Assembly: GCA_964501925.1 (NCBI GenBank)
Contig: CAZCTM010000004.1
Coordinates: 54,235 to 118,234 of the forward strand
DNA: 64,000 bases
From: CAYLYU01 sp964501925
GTDB taxonomy: Bacteria > Pseudomonadota > Zetaproteobacteria > Mariprofundales > Mariprofundaceae
Direction of reading: 5' to 3'
In this document: in pieces, positions 9,017 through 18,380 of the stretch
Layout of the letters: each line of letters opens with the position of its first letter
Numbering within the stretch: the stretch's first letter is position 1
Translations under genes and position numbers: made by a program
Notes under the pieces: generated by a model
Seen by the model: only the letters and a program-made list of their open reading frames with translations
The model's database searches: none
What the model was told of the DNA's origin: nothing

Positions 9017-9907
9017 ATGTTTCACGGGGTCATTACGGCGTTGGTTACGCCGTTCGGAAACGGAAAGATCGACGAAGATGCCTTCAGGGCCCATCTGGAC
9101 AGGCAGATCGAGGCTGGTGTTGACGCTGTCGTTCCCGCTGGCACCACAGGTGAATCGGCCACCTTGAGTCATGAGGAGCATAAGGAGCTGATCCGGATTG
9201 CTGTTGAGCATGTTCACGGACGGGTGCCGGTCATCGCCGGTGCTGGCAGCAATTCAACGACCGAAACCATCGAGTTAACCCAGGCGGCCAAGGATGCCGG
9301 TGCCGATGCTGCGTTGCTTATTTCACCGTATTACAACAAGCCGACCCAGGAAGGAATCTATCAGCATTATCGTGCTGTAGCCGATGCGGTTCACATTCCG
9401 ATTGTCCTGTACAATGTTCCAGGACGTACGGCTTCCAATATGCTGCCGGAGACTGTCGGACGCCTGTCCAGGATTGCCAACATTGTCGGAATCAAGGATG
9501 CCACTGCGGATATGGCACAACTTGTGCGGACGATGAACGCATGCGACGGGCGTCTCGAGTTCTATTCCGGCGATGACGCGACGGTCATGCCATTTATGGC
9601 TCTGGGCGGTGCGGGTGTTATCTCCGTCGTGGCGAACATTGCACCACAGGCAATGATCCGGCTTGTCCGCGCCATGCGAGGGAATGACATTGCTTCCGCT
9701 CGACAGGAGCAGCTGAGCATGCAGGAGCTGAATGATGGCCTGTTTATGCAAAGCAATCCGATCCCGATCAAGGCAGCCTGTGCCATGATGGGGTGGATGA
9801 GCTGGGATATCAGACTGCCACTCACCGTTTTGCCGGAAGAGGGACGTGCCCGGCTCTTTACTATTCTTGAGACGTTCGGGCTTGAGCCGGAAAGGGCCGA
9901 TCCATAA
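9017..9907 (+). CDS. dapA: 4-hydroxy-tetrahydrodipicolinate synthase
   Basis: 296 aa. Catalyses condensation of pyruvate with aspartate semialdehyde in lysine/diaminopimelate synthesis. The Schiff-base Lys160 is in VGIKDAT, Tyr132 in LYNVPGRT, and the substrate loop GTTGESATL is intact. ATG 9017 is chosen because GGAGG lies 5 nt upstream, whereas ATG 9005 precedes that site. The histidine kinase gene starts inside the last 62 bp of dapA, so the two are probably co-transcribed. Confidence 0.96.
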   Translation: MFHGVITALVTPFGNGKIDEDAFRAHLDRQIEAGVDAVVPAGTTGESATLSHEEHKELIRIAVEHVHGRVPVIAGAGSNSTTETIELTQAAKDAGADAALLISPYYNKPTQEGIYQHYRAVADAVHIPIVLYNVPGRTASNMLPETVGRLSRIANIVGIKDATADMAQLVRTMNACDGRLEFYSGDDATVMPFMALGGAGVISVVANIAPQAMIRLVRAMRGNDIASARQEQLSMQELNDGLFMQSNPIPIKAACAMMGWMSWDIRLPLTVLPEEGRARLFTILETFGLEPERADP

Positions 9908-11231
9908 TTTCATTCAAAACCTGAGACGGCGCCTAGAAATTTCCCCGCGCCGTCTGCTGCATGTCTTTGCCTATGTGCTCGCCAGCGCGATCTCAGTTGG
10001 TATCTATCTTGTTGCCTTGCTGGTGGCGGAGTCATCCCTGTATGCGATTACAGGCCGCCCGTTATCAACGCTTGCCATCCTTTTTGCCGCCCTTGTTGTT
10101 ATCCTGCTCTACACACCGCTTATCAGGCTCTTTGAGCGGGGTCTGGACTGGATCTTTTTCCGTCGCCATCTGAACATCGCAACGGCAATTCAGCAGCTTG
10201 GCGCCGGAGATCTGGCCGATATCCCCGTTCAGGATGTGGAACATGCCTTGCTTCACCGGATCTGTACCCTGACAAGGCGGACAGCAGCGGCCCTGGACGA
10301 ACGTGAGGATGGACGAGATGTACATTGCTATCCTCAGGATTCTCCCGCCCCTCCCTATTTTGAGCAGCCTCCACAGCGTTTGCCCGGCAATGGTCCCTAT
10401 GAATTATGCTTGAAGCTCCCCCGGAGAAAGGGAGATGCCTACCTTTTCCTGGGTCCTCATGTTGATCGCTGGCGAACCATGGACGATGAGATCAAACACC
10501 TGCAAGGTCTGGCTGGTTTCGTGGCCATGAGTCTGGAACATGCCCGGCTTTCACAGATGCATGCCAACAATGCCCGGCTGGATTCCATTCATCGCATTGT
10601 GAGCCAGTTGCATTCGCATGATCTGAAAAACCGCCTGCACGACCTTTCCTTTCTGGCCCATAATCTGCAATCCGCAAGGCTCAGGGAGGATGAAATCAAG
10701 GGCTTGGTCGTCGCTATCCGCAAGGTGGTTGACCGAATGCGAATCCTGATGAACCGTCTGGCAGATCCCAGTGCTCCCCTGGATCCGCAATTCAAACCAC
10801 TGGATGCGGCCCAGTTTATTGAAACCTGTATCAGGGAACGTCTGTGGCCCGAAGATGTTGGCGTCCATTTTCATGCAGAACAGGCCCCTCTGGTGAAGGC
10901 GGATGCCGAGATGCTTCACAGCGTAGTGGATACCCTCTTTGACAACGCTGTTCAAGCCATGCAGGGAAGGGGAGAATTGCACATCGGGATCAGGCCGGTC
11001 GATGATCAGCTTTACATTGAGGTAAAGGATAGCGGTTGTGGCATGAGCAGAGACTTTATGGAAAGAAAACTGTTTCAACTGTTCAGTACCACCAAGCCCA
11101 ATGGTCTTGGTATCGGCCTGTTCCTGAGCAAACGCATCATAGAGGCCCATGGTGGAAAAATTGGTGCAGAGAGTGATGGGAAGGGGAAAGGTTGCACCTT
11201 CTGGATCACGCTGCCCTTGTGGCATTCTTAG
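9846..11231 (+). CDS. Membrane-bound sensor histidine kinase, PrsK-like
   Basis: 461 aa from a GTG with GGAAG 6 nt upstream. Two N-terminal transmembrane helices (about 39-62 and 72-93) are followed by a GAF-like region (about 110-235), the phosphoacceptor box LHSHDLKN (His258) and a HATPase domain ending with the G boxes DSGCGM and GLGIGL. The HDLKN form of the H box and the adjacent PrsR-like regulator resemble the PrsK/PrsR system of exosortase-containing bacteria, but it is shorter than typical PrsK and no exosortase genes are visible. TTG 9867 or 9882 are alternative starts. Confidence 0.85.
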   Translation: MPGSLLFLRRSGLSRKGPIHNFIQNLRRRLEISPRRLLHVFAYVLASAISVGIYLVALLVAESSLYAITGRPLSTLAILFAALVVILLYTPLIRLFERGLDWIFFRRHLNIATAIQQLGAGDLADIPVQDVEHALLHRICTLTRRTAAALDEREDGRDVHCYPQDSPAPPYFEQPPQRLPGNGPYELCLKLPRRKGDAYLFLGPHVDRWRTMDDEIKHLQGLAGFVAMSLEHARLSQMHANNARLDSIHRIVSQLHSHDLKNRLHDLSFLAHNLQSARLREDEIKGLVVAIRKVVDRMRILMNRLADPSAPLDPQFKPLDAAQFIETCIRERLWPEDVGVHFHAEQAPLVKADAEMLHSVVDTLFDNAVQAMQGRGELHIGIRPVDDQLYIEVKDSGCGMSRDFMERKLFQLFSTTKPNGLGIGLFLSKRIIEAHGGKIGAESDGKGKGCTFWITLPLWHS

Positions 11232-11247
11232 GGTGGCAGGAGGGACG

Positions 11248-12669
11248 ATGAGACGGACAGTTCTGGTAGTGGATGATAATGATATCAACCGGCTCAATCT
11301 GAGGCTGTTGCTCAAGGATACCTATGAGGTACTCGAGGCCGGGAATCTGGACGTATCCGAAAGGGTGCTTTCGGAGCACCGAATCGATTTGGTTGTTCTT
11401 GATCTTGCCCTCCCCCCTGAACCGGATAACCCTGAGATCGGGATGGCATATCTCAAACAGCTGAGGACAGAAAGCCCTGATATTCCCGTGGTTGTTATCA
11501 CTGGCCACGATGAGCGGGATCTGGCCAGCCGGGCCCGCAAGCTCGGAGCCCTGGATTTCTTTACCAAGCCTTTTCATCCGGACGAGGTTCGAGACACCAT
11601 CGATCGCTCCATGGCCGCCACCTTGCAGCAGGTACGCGAGCAGGAACTCAAGCGGCTTCTTGATACACACATGGGTACAGAGATTCTCGGAACGTCACCT
11701 CCCATATGTGCCCTGAGGGAGTTGATCAATCAGGTTGCTCCTACGCCATCGACCATTCTGATCCGGGGCGAGACGGGAAGTGGCAAGGAACTGGTGGCCC
11801 GTCAGCTTCATGCCGGAAGTCAGCGGTCCGATGGTCCCTTTATTGCGCTCAATTGCGCATCCATGGATGCCGACCATCTGGAGTCCGAGCTTTTCGGTTA
11901 TGAGAAGGGAGCATTTGCCGGTGCCAATAAAAGAAAGCTTGGTTGGTTTGAGCGTGCCTCAGGCGGGAGCCTGTTCCTGGATGAGATTTCCGGATTGCCT
12001 CCAGCAGTCCAGGCAAAGCTTCTCCGGGTCCTTGAGAACAGGGAGTTTTCCCGCCTGGGTGGTGAGGCGATTCTTACAAGCGATGTTCGACTCATCTGTT
12101 CCACCAAACAGAATCTGGAGTCACTGGTGCGAAACGGGAAGTTCCGGGAAGATCTCTATTATCGGATTCACGTCGTGGATATCGAAGTGCCACCATTACG
12201 GGATCATACCGAGGATATTCCCCTGCTTGCGCAGCATTTTCTTGAAAGGAAGGCCCTCTTGTGCAACAAGCAGGTCGACGGTTTCTCTGACCAGGCCATG
12301 AAGGAGCTGATGGCCTATGCATGGCCAGGCAATGTGCGCGAACTTGAAAATGTGGTTGAACGGGCTGTCGTACTGGCAGAGACTCCCATAATCGACCGCC
12401 TCCCCTTTACTCTGGCAGGGCCTCAGGCTGTGCAGGAGGGACGGGACCTGCTTAACGACTGGTTGGCCAAGCTCCCCCCTACCGGTATTGATGCAGAGGC
12501 CCTGGTTGCCGATTTTGAAAAAAGCCTTCTGTTGCTTGCCTTGAAGCATGCCGGGGGTGTGAAGGCAAAGGCGGGACGCTGGCTTGGTTTTGGTGAGCGC
12601 GCCAAGGACAAGATGCGATATCTGTGTGATAAGTATGATGTCCATCCACAGGAGGAGCAGCAGGGGTGA
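11248..12669 (+). CDS. Sigma-54-dependent response regulator, PrsR-like, with GAFAGA loop
   Basis: 473 aa from ATG 11248 (AGGAGGGAC upstream). A receiver domain with phospho-Asp52 (VVLDLALPPEPDN) is followed by an AAA+ domain with Walker A GETGSGKE, Walker B SLFLDEI and the arginine finger region, then a short Fis-type HTH (GGVKAKAGRWLGFGERAK). The receiver phrase LPPEPDNPEIG resembles PrsR regulators. The sigma-54 contact loop reads GAFAGA (Ala224) where the family has GAFTGA; that Thr is normally needed for productive sigma-54 contact. Partner of the upstream kinase, 16 bp away. Confidence 0.93.
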   Translation: MRRTVLVVDDNDINRLNLRLLLKDTYEVLEAGNLDVSERVLSEHRIDLVVLDLALPPEPDNPEIGMAYLKQLRTESPDIPVVVITGHDERDLASRARKLGALDFFTKPFHPDEVRDTIDRSMAATLQQVREQELKRLLDTHMGTEILGTSPPICALRELINQVAPTPSTILIRGETGSGKELVARQLHAGSQRSDGPFIALNCASMDADHLESELFGYEKGAFAGANKRKLGWFERASGGSLFLDEISGLPPAVQAKLLRVLENREFSRLGGEAILTSDVRLICSTKQNLESLVRNGKFREDLYYRIHVVDIEVPPLRDHTEDIPLLAQHFLERKALLCNKQVDGFSDQAMKELMAYAWPGNVRELENVVERAVVLAETPIIDRLPFTLAGPQAVQEGRDLLNDWLAKLPPTGIDAEALVADFEKSLLLLALKHAGGVKAKAGRWLGFGERAKDKMRYLCDKYDVHPQEEQQG

Positions 12670-13049
12670 AATGCTATCTTTTACTGATATTGGTTTTGCT
12701 TACGCCCGTCCATGCATGGGCCGAAGAACAGGATTATCTTTATTATCGTGATGTCAATGTGCCCGCCTATCAGACCTTGCGCGAGTTCTTTGATTTACCC
12801 AATCGACCGGGTCGTTATGAGGTAACCCTTGTATCCGATGCCTTCGGACCCCTGACTTTCAGCATCTTTCGTGTTTATCATGAAAAGGAAGTGCTTCTGA
12901 AGCGTTCCCGCAGTTACAAAATCCGTGATCATGAGTTCCAGGTTGCCTTCCCCAATCCACATGGCGACCGTGATCTGATCGTTGAAATAGCCAATTCCAA
13001 TCCGGCCAAGTCTGCCAAGGTGTCCGTATACGTCGTAGAACTTCCCTGA
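12666..13049 (+). CDS. Small secreted protein of unknown function
   Basis: 127 aa from GTG 12666, which overlaps the regulator stop (GTGA). A clear signal peptide (LLLILVLLTPVHAWA-EE) is followed by a compact, beta-rich mature domain (DYLYYRDVNVPAYQTLREFF; YEVTLVSDAFGPLTFSIFRV; VSVYVVELP). It is not recognised. Translational coupling to a two-component system suggests an envelope output or an accessory sensor for that system; this is inference from position only. Confidence 0.7.
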   Translation: MKCYLLLILVLLTPVHAWAEEQDYLYYRDVNVPAYQTLREFFDLPNRPGRYEVTLVSDAFGPLTFSIFRVYHEKEVLLKRSRSYKIRDHEFQVAFPNPHGDRDLIVEIANSNPAKSAKVSVYVVELP

Positions 13050-13078
13050 CTTGAATTACGGGTGACGTGACCCGATAT
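13050..13078 (+). promoter_or_regulatory. Sigma-32 (heat-shock) type promoter of clpB
   Basis: CTTGAAT at 13050-13056 and CCCGATAT at 13071-13078, 15 nt between CTTGAA and the -10 element. This closely matches the RpoH consensus (CTTGAA, 13-15 nt, CCCCATnT with CCCGAT variants). It lies just upstream of clpB, a classic sigma-32 target, and the ribosome binding site AAAAGGAG follows at about 13096-13103. Confidence 0.75.
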
Positions 13079-13110
13079 AACTCATAACTTCAGGCAAAAG
13101 GAGAAAACGC

Positions 13111-15732
13111 GTGGATTTTAACCGAATGACCCAGAAGGTCCGTGAGGCTATAAGTGGGGCACAAAACCTGGCCGTACGCCTTAGTCACCAGGAAGTGGAT
13201 GGTGAACACCTTCTTGCTGCCTTGTTGCAGGATCAGGAGGGTCTTGCTCCGAGGTTGCTTGAGCACATGGGTGTTTCTATCGATGAGGTGCTGAACAGGC
13301 TTGACCAGGAGCTGGGAAGACGTCCCAAGGTCAGTGGTGGTTCCATGGAGGCTGGGAAGGTCTACATCACCCAGCGTTTAAACAGGTTGCTGTTAAAAGC
13401 CCAGGACGAGGCCGGCCGCCTGAAGGATGAGTACGTCTCGGTGGAACATCTGCTTCTTGCCTTCATTGATGAGGGAACGGGCACCGTAAGTGGCCGTATC
13501 CTCAAGGAGGCAGGGGTTACCCGAGACAGTTTTCTCAAGGCGTTGACCGATGTGCGGGGACACCAGAGGGTGACATCCGATCAGCCTGAAGCCAGCTATG
13601 AGGCATTGAAGAAATATGGCACCGATCTTGTGGAGATGGCACGCGCCGGCAAACTTGACCCCGTCATCGGGAGAGATGATGAAATCCGCAGTGTCATTCG
13701 CATTCTCTCGCGCAAGACAAAAAACAACCCGGTACTGATCGGTGAGGCGGGTGTCGGCAAGACAGCCATAGCTGAGGGACTGGCTCAGCGTATCCTGAAG
13801 GGGGATGTGCCGGAAGGGCTGAAAAACCGGACAATATTTTCGCTGGATATGACTGCGTTGATGGCCGGCGCCAAGTATCGGGGGGAATTTGAAGAACGAC
13901 TCAAGGCGGTACTAAAGGAGATCAGGGAGTCGGAAGGTCGGATTATCCTGTTTATCGACGAACTGCATACCATTGTGGGTGCCGGCAGGACGGAAGGCTC
14001 AACGGATGCAGGCAATATGCTCAAACCCATGCTGGCCCGCGGAGAGTTGCACTGCATTGGTGCCACAACCATGGATGAATACCGTCAGTACATCGAAAAG
14101 GACAAGGCCCTGGAACGACGCTTTCAACCGGTTATTGTTGAGGCGCCGGACGTTGAAGATACGATTTCCATTCTGAGAGGGCTTAAGGAACGGTTTGAGG
14201 TGCATCACGGTGTGCGCATTCAGGACGCGGCGCTGGTAGCGGCGGCCGTTCTTTCCGACCGTTACATTTCCGACCGTTATTTGCCAGACAAGGCCATTGA
14301 CTTGGTGGACGAGGCTTGCGCATCCATCCGGACGGAAATTGATTCGATGCCTGCCGAACTGGATCAGATCAATCGCAAGGTAATGCGCTTGCAGATTGAG
14401 GAAACAGCGTTGAAAAAGGAAAAGGATGAGGCGAGCCGTGAGCGCCTGAGGAACCTCAGGAAGGAGCTGGCGGACCTTAAGACCCAGCTGGATACCATGC
14501 GTGCCCAGTGGGAAAGCGAAAAGAAGGCTTTGGCGAGGGTGCAGGAGCTACGGGAGGAGATTGAACGGACACGCCATGAAATTGAGGAAGCGGAAAGAGC
14601 CTACGATCTCAATAAGGTGGCCGAGTTGCGCTATGGGACCCTGCCTCAGCTGGAGAAGCAACTTGAAGAAGAACAGAAAAGGATTGCAGACAAGCAGAAA
14701 GGTGGTCCCCTGCTGCGGGAAGAGGTGACGGAAGAGGAAATCGCCCAGGTCGTCTCACGATGGACAGGTATTCCCGTCACCCGACTGATGGAAGGTGAAC
14801 GCCAGAAGCTGTTAAAACTGGACAAGGTGCTGCATGAACGCATTGTCGGTCAGGATGAGGCCATCCAGGCGGCAAGCGATGCCATCTTGCGCGCCCGCGC
14901 AGGCATCAAGGATCCGAACAAGCCGATTGGTTCGTTTATCTTCCTCGGTCCCACGGGTGTTGGGAAAACCGAACTGGCCAAGACACTGGCCGCCACACTG
15001 TTTGACAGTGAGCACAATATGGTGCGCATTGACATGAGCGAGTACATGGAAAAACACACGGTCAGCCGTTTGGTGGGTGCACCTCCGGGTTACGTTGGTT
15101 ATGAGGAAGGGGGACAGCTCACGGAGGCCGTTCGTCGCAAGCCATACTGTGTAATTCTGTTTGATGAGATCGAGAAGGCCCATCCGGAGGTGTTCAGCAT
15201 ACTGTTGCAGCTGCTGGATGACGGCCGTCTGACCGATGCCCATGGGCGGACAGTGAACTTCAAGAACACCATCGTCATCATGACCAGCAATATTGGAAGT
15301 CCCTATCTGCTGGAGGGTATCGATGAACAGGGTCACATTCGAGAGGATGTGCGCCAGAAAGTTATGGCAGAGCTTCGGAGTCATTTCAGACCCGAGTTCC
15401 TCAACCGTGTGGATGACATCATTCTGTTCAAGCCGTTAACTCTTGATGAGATCAGCCAGATTGTAGACTTGTTGATCCGCGATCTCAGTGATCGTCTGGC
15501 AGAGCAGAATATACGTCTGGAGCTTACGAACCGTGGCAGGGAGTACATTGCCAAGGCTGGATATGATCCGGTATATGGTGCGCGACCATTGCAGCGTTAT
15601 ATCCAGCACGAACTGGAAACCCGACTTGCCCGACAGATCATTGCAGGGGACATTCCTGCGGGAGCAACTGTGGTGATTGATGCGGTAAATGGTGAACTCA
15701 AGACAGAGGTGAAGGTAGCTGCCAGAGCATAA
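13111..15732 (+). CDS. clpB: ATP-dependent chaperone ClpB (disaggregase)
   Basis: 873 aa from a GTG start with AAAAGGAG upstream. It has an N-terminal Clp repeat domain, a first AAA+ module (Walker A GEAGVGKT), a coiled-coil M domain (about 400-530, rich in Glu/Lys/Arg heptads, [19 protein letters not shown]), and a second AAA+ module (Walker A GPTGVGKT, then LFDEIEKAH). The M domain distinguishes ClpB from ClpA/ClpC. It cooperates with DnaK to dissolve aggregates. A sigma-32-like promoter sits directly upstream. Confidence 0.98.
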   Translation: MDFNRMTQKVREAISGAQNLAVRLSHQEVDGEHLLAALLQDQEGLAPRLLEHMGVSIDEVLNRLDQELGRRPKVSGGSMEAGKVYITQRLNRLLLKAQDEAGRLKDEYVSVEHLLLAFIDEGTGTVSGRILKEAGVTRDSFLKALTDVRGHQRVTSDQPEASYEALKKYGTDLVEMARAGKLDPVIGRDDEIRSVIRILSRKTKNNPVLIGEAGVGKTAIAEGLAQRILKGDVPEGLKNRTIFSLDMTALMAGAKYRGEFEERLKAVLKEIRESEGRIILFIDELHTIVGAGRTEGSTDAGNMLKPMLARGELHCIGATTMDEYRQYIEKDKALERRFQPVIVEAPDVEDTISILRGLKERFEVHHGVRIQDAALVAAAVLSDRYISDRYLPDKAIDLVDEACASIRTEIDSMPAELDQINRKVMRLQIEETALKKEKDEASRERLRNLRKELADLKTQLDTMRAQWESEKKALARVQELREEIERTRHEIEEAERAYDLNKVAELRYGTLPQLEKQLEEEQKRIADKQKGGPLLREEVTEEEIAQVVSRWTGIPVTRLMEGERQKLLKLDKVLHERIVGQDEAIQAASDAILRARAGIKDPNKPIGSFIFLGPTGVGKTELAKTLAATLFDSEHNMVRIDMSEYMEKHTVSRLVGAPPGYVGYEEGGQLTEAVRRKPYCVILFDEIEKAHPEVFSILLQLLDDGRLTDAHGRTVNFKNTIVIMTSNIGSPYLLEGIDEQGHIREDVRQKVMAELRSHFRPEFLNRVDDIILFKPLTLDEISQIVDLLIRDLSDRLAEQNIRLELTNRGREYIAKAGYDPVYGARPLQRYIQHELETRLARQIIAGDIPAGATVVIDAVNGELKTEVKVAARA

Positions 15733-15799
15733 AGGTGTGGCCATTCCCCCGTATGGTGGATTTCTTGCAGCTGTTTCCGGGACTCTAACCAACTTATGG

Positions 15800-15829
15800 T
15801 TGACAACTGAGGCTGGCTTCCGGTAGTAA
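15800..15829 (+). promoter_or_regulatory. Sigma-70 type promoter of the cytochrome c gene
   Basis: Perfect TTGACA at 15800-15805, 18 nt, then TAGTAA at 15824-15829 (weak -10). Predicted transcription start near 15836 leaves a 28-nt leader that includes the very strong ribosome binding site AAGGAGGAGG. Confidence 0.45.
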
Positions 15830-15863
15830 GCCACCTCTCAAACCAATCCAAGGAGGAGGTTAC

Positions 15864-16241
15864 ATGAAGAAAACATTACTGCTTGCTGCTGCAGCCGCGT
15901 TTGTCATCGTTGGAGTGAGCGCCACCGATGCCGTTGCTGGCCCCGAATCCAAGTGCAAGGCCTGCCATACCTTTGATAAGGGTGGCAAGAAGAAGACTGG
16001 TCCAAATCTGTTCGGCATTGTTGGCCGCAAAATGGGCTCTGTGGAAGGTTTCAAGTATGGAAGCTATCTGAAGGCCCAGAATGAAGCAGGTGCTGTATGG
16101 GATGAAGAGAAGCTGCGCGCTTGGGTGTGTGACTCCCAGGGTGTTGCCAAGGCTGCTGGTAAGAAGACCAAGATGCCGAAGCAGAAGAAGTGTGGTGACA
16201 AGGCCGATGCCATCATTGCCTTCCTGAAGGGCCTGAAGTAG
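15864..16241 (+). CDS. Class I cytochrome c, periplasmic
   Basis: 125 aa: signal peptide (first about 26 residues, ending VAG-PES), heme motif CKACH (Cys31, Cys34, His35), GPNLFGIVGRKMG as in mitochondrial/c2-type cytochromes, and a likely axial Met in TKMPKQK. Two extra cysteines (WVCDS and KKCGDK) probably form a disulfide. The mature protein is very lysine-rich. It would carry electrons between a periplasmic or bc1-type donor and a terminal oxidase. It is a single-gene unit with its own promoter, a very strong ribosome binding site and a terminator, suggesting high expression. Confidence 0.93.
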   Translation: MKKTLLLAAAAAFVIVGVSATDAVAGPESKCKACHTFDKGGKKKTGPNLFGIVGRKMGSVEGFKYGSYLKAQNEAGAVWDEEKLRAWVCDSQGVAKAAGKKTKMPKQKKCGDKADAIIAFLKGLK

Positions 16242-16261
16242 GTCTTTTTTCTTCCATTTGT

Positions 16262-16289
16262 GGGGTGGCCTCTGGCCGCCCCTTTTTTT
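16262..16289 (+). terminator. Rho-independent terminator after cytochrome c gene
   Basis: GGGGTGGCC-TCT-GGCCGCCCC stem (9 bp with one G-T pair) followed by seven T, 20 bp after the stop codon. Confidence 0.85.
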
Positions 16290-16329
16290 GTTACTGAAGT
16301 TGGACCGTGAAACACCTAGCATTCCTTCC

Positions 16330-16773
16330 ATGAGCATCGTCAACCGTCGCGCCCGTCACGACTATCACATCCTGGAGACCTATGAGGCTGGTCTGATTCT
16401 CACGGGCTCTGAGGTGAAATCCATTCGAGCTGGTCAGGCGAATCTGGCAGAGGCTCATTGCATTATCCGGAATGGGAAGGTCATCCTGGTTGGCTGTCAC
16501 ATAAGCCCGTACAAACCGGCAGCAAGGCAGAACCCTTCCGACCCGGCCAGAAGCAGGCAGCTTTTGCTGCACAAATCCGAGATCAGCCGGCTGACCGGGA
16601 AACTCAAGGAGAGGGGTCTGACCCTTGTACCGCTCAAGCTGTATTTTAACGAGAGAGGTTTCGCCAAGCTTCAGATCGGTCTGGCAAGGGGCAAAAAGCA
16701 TTACGACAAACGACAGGCCATCAAGGAACGTGATGTGAAGCGTTATCTGGACCGCCATTACAAACTTCGCTAA
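16330..16773 (+). CDS. smpB: SsrA-binding protein SmpB
   Basis: 147 aa, usual length, with the OB-fold core (HDYHILETYEAGLILTGSEV, ARGKKHYDKRQAIKERD) and a basic C-terminal tail. It binds tmRNA and delivers it to stalled ribosomes. ATG 16330 gives the standard MSIVNRRARHDY start; an upstream in-frame GTG would run through the cytochrome terminator. No tmRNA gene was recognised in the window. Confidence 0.96.
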   Translation: MSIVNRRARHDYHILETYEAGLILTGSEVKSIRAGQANLAEAHCIIRNGKVILVGCHISPYKPAARQNPSDPARSRQLLLHKSEISRLTGKLKERGLTLVPLKLYFNERGFAKLQIGLARGKKHYDKRQAIKERDVKRYLDRHYKLR

Positions 16774-16870
16774 TCATTCGACGGTTGTCCACCAAATCTT
16801 CGATGGATTGGCATCCGGTGAACAGGGGTATTATGCTTTCTCAATTGGCCAAACAGGTCGGGAGGTGGAT

Positions 16871-17290
16871 ATGGATAACAATATCATGGCACATGTAAAG
16901 GATTCGCAGACTTGGTTGCGTTTGTTTTTCATGTTGATGTTTGCGGTGATTTACAGCGTGGCGGAGATTGTCCTGACCGCCGTGGTTATTTTTCAGTTTC
17001 TTGTCCGGTTGTTTACCGGCAAGAGCAATGAACGTGTTCTAAGACTGGGAGGCCAGATATCCACGTTCATCTATCAGATTCTTAACTATCTTACCTTCAA
17101 CAGTGAAGAGCGTCCCTATCCATTCGCTGACTGGCCAGCAGCGCCAGTCGGAGAAAAAACCGCTGAGGTTCAGGTTTCCGGGGCCGGAGGAAACGAGGAA
17201 TCCGCTGAAGCGAGTCAATCACCGGCAGGGGATGAAGACAAGGCAAAAGATTCAGACAAGGGAGAATCCGGAGGCCAGAAGGAATCCTGA
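16871..17290 (+). CDS. DUF4389 membrane protein
   Basis: 139 aa from ATG 16871 with GGAGGTGGAT directly upstream. The pattern WLRLFFMLMFAVIYSVAE, one long hydrophobic region likely forming one or two helices (about 15-50), then RLGGQISTFIYQILNYLTFNSEERPYPFADWP is the DUF4389 signature. A low-complexity acidic tail (Glu, Ser, Gly) follows. Function unknown; members sit in the inner membrane. Confidence 0.8.
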   Translation: MDNNIMAHVKDSQTWLRLFFMLMFAVIYSVAEIVLTAVVIFQFLVRLFTGKSNERVLRLGGQISTFIYQILNYLTFNSEERPYPFADWPAAPVGEKTAEVQVSGAGGNEESAEASQSPAGDEDKAKDSDKGESGGQKES

Positions 17291-17342
17291 CGGCAGGATT
17301 TCGATTATTTTGACATCGTGGCGGAGCTTCTCCACTGGCATT

Positions 17343-18380
17343 ATGCCACGCTGTTGTAGGCGAGAAATCAAAACGGCAGCTCTTCTCCTGATGCTTCCGG
17401 TGATTCAGGCATGTGGCCCGAATGATACCGGAATATCGCTGGCCGGAGACTGGGTTGCCGACATTGTCTCTGAGAATGGTGACCAGATGCCGGACATGAT
17501 GGTACTTTCCCCGGATCATCGATATCTCTATCAAAGCCTGGAAACCAACGAGAACCTACTCAGCCCTTCCCTGGCCAGAATGGATCTTCGTACGGGCAGG
17601 CGCGACCTTTTGATCCATGGCATGGCAAGGGCGGATGGCCTCAAGATGGCCCCGGATGGAAGCTTGTGGCTTGGGGAGGAATGGCAAGACGGGCTGGTGT
17701 GGCGGATTGAATCTCCAGAAAAACTTCCCCCCGGGCAACGGGTTGACCGTCAACGACTGAAAAGCAGCCATTCTAGTATTCAGCCTGTTCCGGCTGCGGG
17801 CAGATTTGCCCACGAGGGCCTGGCTTTTTCAAAGGATGGCCGCTATCTCTACCTTGCTGATGAATGGAAGGAAGGGTGCCTGTATCGTTATGAATTGAGT
17901 TCGGGAGCACTGCAGGTTTTTCACAGCAAACAAGGCTGGTTGACCATTGAAAGGCCTCATGCAGCCAGGGTTGAGTCCGAAAAGCTGCATGGACGGATGT
18001 TTCTGCGAATCGAGGATATGGAACGTCTGCCTGACGGACGGATTCTGATGTCTGAAACCGGAAGCGCGGAATCTCCAGGCAAGATCCTTGTCCTGAAAGA
18101 TGGCTATCCCGGAGCGGAAGTAGGCGTGTATCTCAAGCATGAACGTCTTCGTCATCCCGACAATCTTGAATGGGATAATGTCCACTCCTGGTTGTGGATT
18201 ACGGATGACAGCGACCCATCCATCCTCTGGATATGGGATGGCAGGAACCTGCGTGAGGTCGCCAGGCATGATTCGGCCGAGATCACGGGTGTCGAGTCTG
18301 CATCGGATGGAAGCATCTACATCAACTTGCAACACCACCGGTTTGCCCAGGATCTTACCTTGCGGTTGAGAAAAAAATAA
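17343..18380 (+). CDS. Beta-propeller lipoprotein (SMP-30/gluconolactonase-like)
   Basis: 345 aa from ATG 17343. Signal peptide with lipobox at VIQAC predicts a lipoprotein. Repeated blade-like units follow (SPDHRYLYQSLETNENL; GLKMAPDGSLWLGEEW; FSKDGRYLYLADEWKEGCLY; LPDGRILMSETGS; WLWITDDSDPSIL; ASDGSIYINLQHH), typical of six-bladed propellers of the SMP-30/strictosidine-synthase kind. The substrate is unknown. Its stop overlaps the start of the next membrane protein (TAATG), so they form a pair. Confidence 0.75.
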   Translation: MPRCCRREIKTAALLLMLPVIQACGPNDTGISLAGDWVADIVSENGDQMPDMMVLSPDHRYLYQSLETNENLLSPSLARMDLRTGRRDLLIHGMARADGLKMAPDGSLWLGEEWQDGLVWRIESPEKLPPGQRVDRQRLKSSHSSIQPVPAAGRFAHEGLAFSKDGRYLYLADEWKEGCLYRYELSSGALQVFHSKQGWLTIERPHAARVESEKLHGRMFLRIEDMERLPDGRILMSETGSAESPGKILVLKDGYPGAEVGVYLKHERLRHPDNLEWDNVHSWLWITDDSDPSILWIWDGRNLREVARHDSAEITGVESASDGSIYINLQHHRFAQDLTLRLRKK

